Shown here: positions 60,661-64,000 of the stretch, piece after piece
How the letters are laid out: each line of letters opens with the position of its first letter
Position numbering within the stretch: the first letter of the stretch is position 1
Source of the DNA: Taxillus chinensis
Taxonomy: Eukaryota; Streptophyta; Magnoliopsida; Santalales; Loranthaceae
Direction: 5' to 3'
Length of the DNA stretch: 64,000 nt
NCBI GenBank assembly: GCA_023512835.1
Contig: CM042092.1
Coordinates: forward strand, 1,637,293-1,701,292
Position numbers and translations under genes: made by a program
The notes under the pieces: generated by a model
What the model was told of the DNA's origin: nothing
The model's database searches: none
The model's input: only the letters and a program-made list of their open reading frames with translations

Positions 60661-61710
60661 TTCTTCCTTCTTTGTTACCAGTATCAGTAAATGGACACAT
60701 TAATACAACATTCACAGACAAATCAAAAAATTGAAAACATAGGACAGTACCTGCAAGCCTCTACTAGTGTCGGATTATAAACTAATAAAACAACTAACAA
60801 CCAAGTACTATTTTCTTCTTCATTTCACCATGATGTACTGATGTATATACTAAGGAAACATCCTTTTTTGGGCTCTCCAACATAATTTGATTACTTTAGT
60901 TAGAATACCAACAATAAGGAAGTAGGCGACTGCTCCTGCTGCCAAGTAGGCCTGCTGCACTGAGGAATCTTTTTTTTTTTTTTACCTTTTACTTGAGTAG
61001 GCAAGGCTCATGACTTAATGCATTATGAATTCTTCCTCAATTTGTAATGTTGTTCTCTCTTCCCTCCTTCACTCACAAACATTTTACCAAAACTTTATTT
61101 TAAATGTATCCAATACTACTTTTTCCTTAATAATTCGAAGATTCAATATCCTTAACAATTATTTTTATTAATGCTTTGTCATGGGAAAATTACAGAATGC
61201 AAAATATTCACTCCCAACTGAATTAGAAAGTCATTCATGAACTCACAAAATTTTAGTATATTTCTTTGTTGATATTTTGTTGAAGCATAAAACTGTTTGG
61301 TCGTATCATCATGCTAACTAGCTTCTCATGTTTTAGGATTTTTAAGGATTGATTGGCCTCAAATCTTGGGTAATTAGCTATCACTGAAAAAGTATAGCTT
61401 AGTGATTATGTCAACAGATAAATGGTTATAGTCAATAAAAACATGCATTTCCTATCTATTTTTTTCTTGAACTAATTAAAAATCCTGTATCCACCACTGT
61501 TCCCATCCAAAATATAAAATTTCCCTTTGCACCTAGACAATAATTAGTTTAAAGAGCAACTATAACCATGTAAGTTAATGTAACATTTGGTTTAATCATA
61601 AAAAGGCTATTTTACTACGAAAAATTTCAAGCTTTAATACACTTCCAAAACTATATAGTTTTAGATAAAAAGAAAAAATAATTAAATAATAACACCACAA
61701 TAGTCAAAGT

Positions 61711-62113
61711 GAGACTTAAGAGGAGTTGGTGAGCAAGATCAGCTCACCACCGTGGTGATCTGATTTATTTCAAACTCTATCGATATTTGCTTTAAAAATT
61801 GACTATTAAATTAAATATTCATGTAATATGTATTATAATTATAAAATTTTATGGCAATATAATGATTATTTTTCATGAAAATTCAATTAGAAAAAAATCT
61901 GAATTTTAATAAATTAAATTTTATTAATTTATCTTTACATTTTTTTCTAATTAAATTTATACAAAAATTAACCGTTAGATCACCATAAAATTTTTACTAC
62001 ATAAATATTTAATCTAACGATTAATTTTTGAAATAAATATCGACAGAGTCTGAAATAAGTCAAATCATCACGATGAGACCTTGCTCACCACCAAATCCAA
62101 ACTCACTTAAGTG
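61711..62113. mobile_element. Hairpin MITE with about 195-bp arms in ISWI intron
   Basis: The left arm starts ACTTAAGAGGAGTTGGTGAG, and the right arm, inverted, starts ACTTAAGTGAGTTTGG. They pair through TTATTTCARACTCTRTCGAT, TTAAATATT(C/T)ATGTA and AATTAGAAAAAAAT to a centre near 61917. Nearly the whole 400 bp is self-complementary. No target duplication was resolved, so the superfamily is open (long arms would suit a MULE or foldback type). Confidence 0.7.
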
Positions 62114-62799
62114 ACACCTAAGCATCCAAGTGCCTTAGGGAGGGCGAAGGAAATTCACGCTTTGAGTCAAGAATTAAAGCATAGGCTTTGATAGGAGTGG
62201 CATCTATTAGACAACATTTCTTTTCCTTTTTAAAATAAAAAAACCTACCTTTGTCGTACTTGATCAACCCAAAGGCTAAAGCAATAGACCTCAACTACAA
62301 TTGATAAGCGATCTCAGCAATGTACACATGCAGTTGACTTCCATCTAGTCTAGAACTAAGATTGATTTTCAACCATAAGGCTGTGTGCCTACATTCAATG
62401 TGTATCTTTCACATCTTTTCTATTACCATCATACCCTTCCTTTCTTTTTCCTCACCCATCTATTAAAAACAGACCTTGTTTACCAATAACTAAAACCCTT
62501 ATTTATTTAATTTCTAATGTTATGTTTATTTTAATATCAAATTGGTCAGGTAAAACCTTTGCTCATCTTGCCTCTTGCCTCTAATAAGACATTCATCATT
62601 AAATACTAGAATTGAATAGTTAAACATTTGAATTTTCTTCCCATTTAGTAGTATTTACCACTTTATTAAAATTATAATAATTATTTATTACTTTAATAAT
62701 TAATAAACTATTTCTAATTATTTATCACTCATCAAGTAATTGATTGATTGGTTTAAAATTAGTAATATATTTGTTTATTTTCATTAAGTGTGTGTTGAT

Positions 62800-63657
62800 C
62801 ATGGTTCGAAAAAATGGGCTGAGGCGTAGCCGCGCCCACCTCACCCTCAAATTGCCTAGAGGGGCCACCTCAGAACCTGTACCAATTGCCGCCCCCTCAG
62901 ACGGGTGAGGCAGTCTGAGGCGGCCTGTACCGCCGCCTCATCCCGTATAAGTGATGAGGCACCCGCATCACGACAGACGGATGCATGATTTTAAACAGGT
63001 TAAAAAATATGATAGTGGCTAACCTTTTTTTTCGATCTCAGTCTCTTCCTCCGTCTGCGTCATCGATCATTGTTAATCGTCGTAGCAATGTCATCATCAT
63101 CGTCGAACAACATCATCGTCATTGCCATCAAGCGTCATTGTCGTCAAGTAGCAGCATCATCTCCAAGGTCATTTGCGCCCTCAAAACATTTATCGACGCC
63201 ATCTTCCAACGTTGTCGTCGAAGTCATCCCAACATCATCGTCTCGAGTCGTCCGTCATCATCAAAGTAGTTGCCCGACTATCCGAGCGAATTAACTGAAC
63301 TTAAATGTTAAATTAAGTATATAACTTATTTATATAAAAAAATTTATATATATATATATGTTAACTTAATTATATAAATAAATAAATGTGTTGAACATAT
63401 AAATATTTATATATTTATTCTAATATATAAATATATTAGTTACATATTAAAAAAGATATTAATATAAAGTAATTTTACTATATATTAAATTATAAATTTA
63501 TATATAATTCTATTTTACATTAAATTATTTTAAATTTATATATAGTTCTTTAGTTTTTTTTGCTATAAACTCATATAATTATATATATTAAAAAAATGTA
63601 TCGCAACTAAGGCGCCCCGCGTATGACATCAAATCCATACTGTATTTTTGAACCTTG
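62800..63657. mobile_element. Complete GAGGC-rich non-autonomous DNA element
   Basis: The left end CATGGTTCGAAAAA and, inverted, right end CAAGGTTCAAAAATA form the termini; flanks share TTGAT. Inside are GAGGC/GCCTC blocks (62818-62950), a TCATCGTCG-type stretch (63050-63260) giving serine-rich frames that are not genes, an AT-rich part, and GGCGCCCCGCG (63610). It is the same family as 1-555. Confidence 0.65.
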
Positions 63658-64000
63658 TCTTTGATATCATTTGTTCTTTTATTTAACAACTTTTTCCTGC
63701 TTAAAAGTTATAAATTAATAATATAATTTCTTTTAAAACTAAATGTTATTTTATTAAAAAAACCTAAACACACAAGAAATACGCAAATAACCAAAGATCA
63801 ACAAGCTCAAATAACTAAAAGAAAGACAATCAACTCAAAAAAAAACAAACATTAATGACATCAAAGGTATAAGAGCATGTGATAGACATCCAATCAGGAA
63901 AAAACATATAATTTTGAGGCCTTCCACGCTACACTCACAATCCTAAAAAGTCTTACATTCCACTCATGCCAAAGACATCATTGAATGTGTCGATACACAC
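63658..64000. other. AT-rich right edge
   Basis: Nothing recognised. It should still be within the ISWI intron if the gene is intact. Confidence 0.35.

Larger units (their letters stand above)
60078..62799. other. ISWI intron, transposon- and repeat-bearing
   Basis: No exon of the ISWI gene was found here. It holds a degenerate tandem repeat (60185-60660), a T15 run (60970-60984) and a hairpin MITE (61711-62113). Confidence 0.5.

Noticed and set aside
62985..63294. Ser-rich frames of 74-94 residues
   Set aside because: They are translations of the TCATCGTCG-type stretch inside a non-autonomous DNA element.

Overview
This window is nuclear DNA of a flowering plant. Introns have GT-AG (rarely GC-AG) borders, and the host genes match plant-specific families: a kelch/coiled-coil protein, a CC-type-like glutaredoxin, the receptor-like cytoplasmic kinase PBL27, and the C-terminus of a CHR11/CHR17-type ISWI ATPase. 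The gaps are AT-rich and packed with LTR retrotransposons, hAT and Harbinger MITEs, and microsatellites. I cannot name the species.

Layout. 1-555: end of a dispersed repeat with GAGGC-rich ends. 570-3302: a 2.7-kb hAT-type foldback element with an exact 8-bp target duplication. 4003-9953 (minus): kelch gene, 15 coding exons in one continuous frame, with a MITE in intron 10 and no recognisable final exon. 11147-15934: complete but decayed Ty1/copia element with two 302-bp LTRs. 17689-17997 (minus): intronless glutaredoxin. 18000-48700: about 30 kb with no host gene I can support. It holds a probable solo LTR (21704-23509), several hAT MITEs, a Harbinger-type MITE with a C/T-rich minisatellite (35064-35800), a 128-bp CT tract, a copia gag relic (31920-32665), a truncated copia pol (40935-43375) fused to a second LTR-like fragment, and a duplicated coding relic that preserves an empty insertion site. 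49036-57254 (plus): PBL27, five coding exons; its third intron (4.7 kb) contains a LINE relic and an antisense short-LTR copia with a nested hAT MITE. 59299-60077 (minus): last three exons of an ISWI gene whose remaining exons lie beyond the right edge. 62800-63657: a second copy of the repeat family seen at the left edge.

The host genes do not form a pathway together. PBL27 belongs to chitin-triggered immune signalling at the plasma membrane, ISWI to nucleosome spacing, and the glutaredoxin to redox or TGA-factor regulation; the kelch protein is uncharacterised. I found no operon-like or defence-island system. The most unusual things are in the transposons: a foldback hAT element carrying a tRNA-like module in both arms, which is shared with a different MITE inside PBL27; an internal empty-site control for one MITE family; and MITEs that have captured or sit inside minisatellites. 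Exon coordinates come from reading splice sites by eye against remembered family architecture and were not checked against transcripts.
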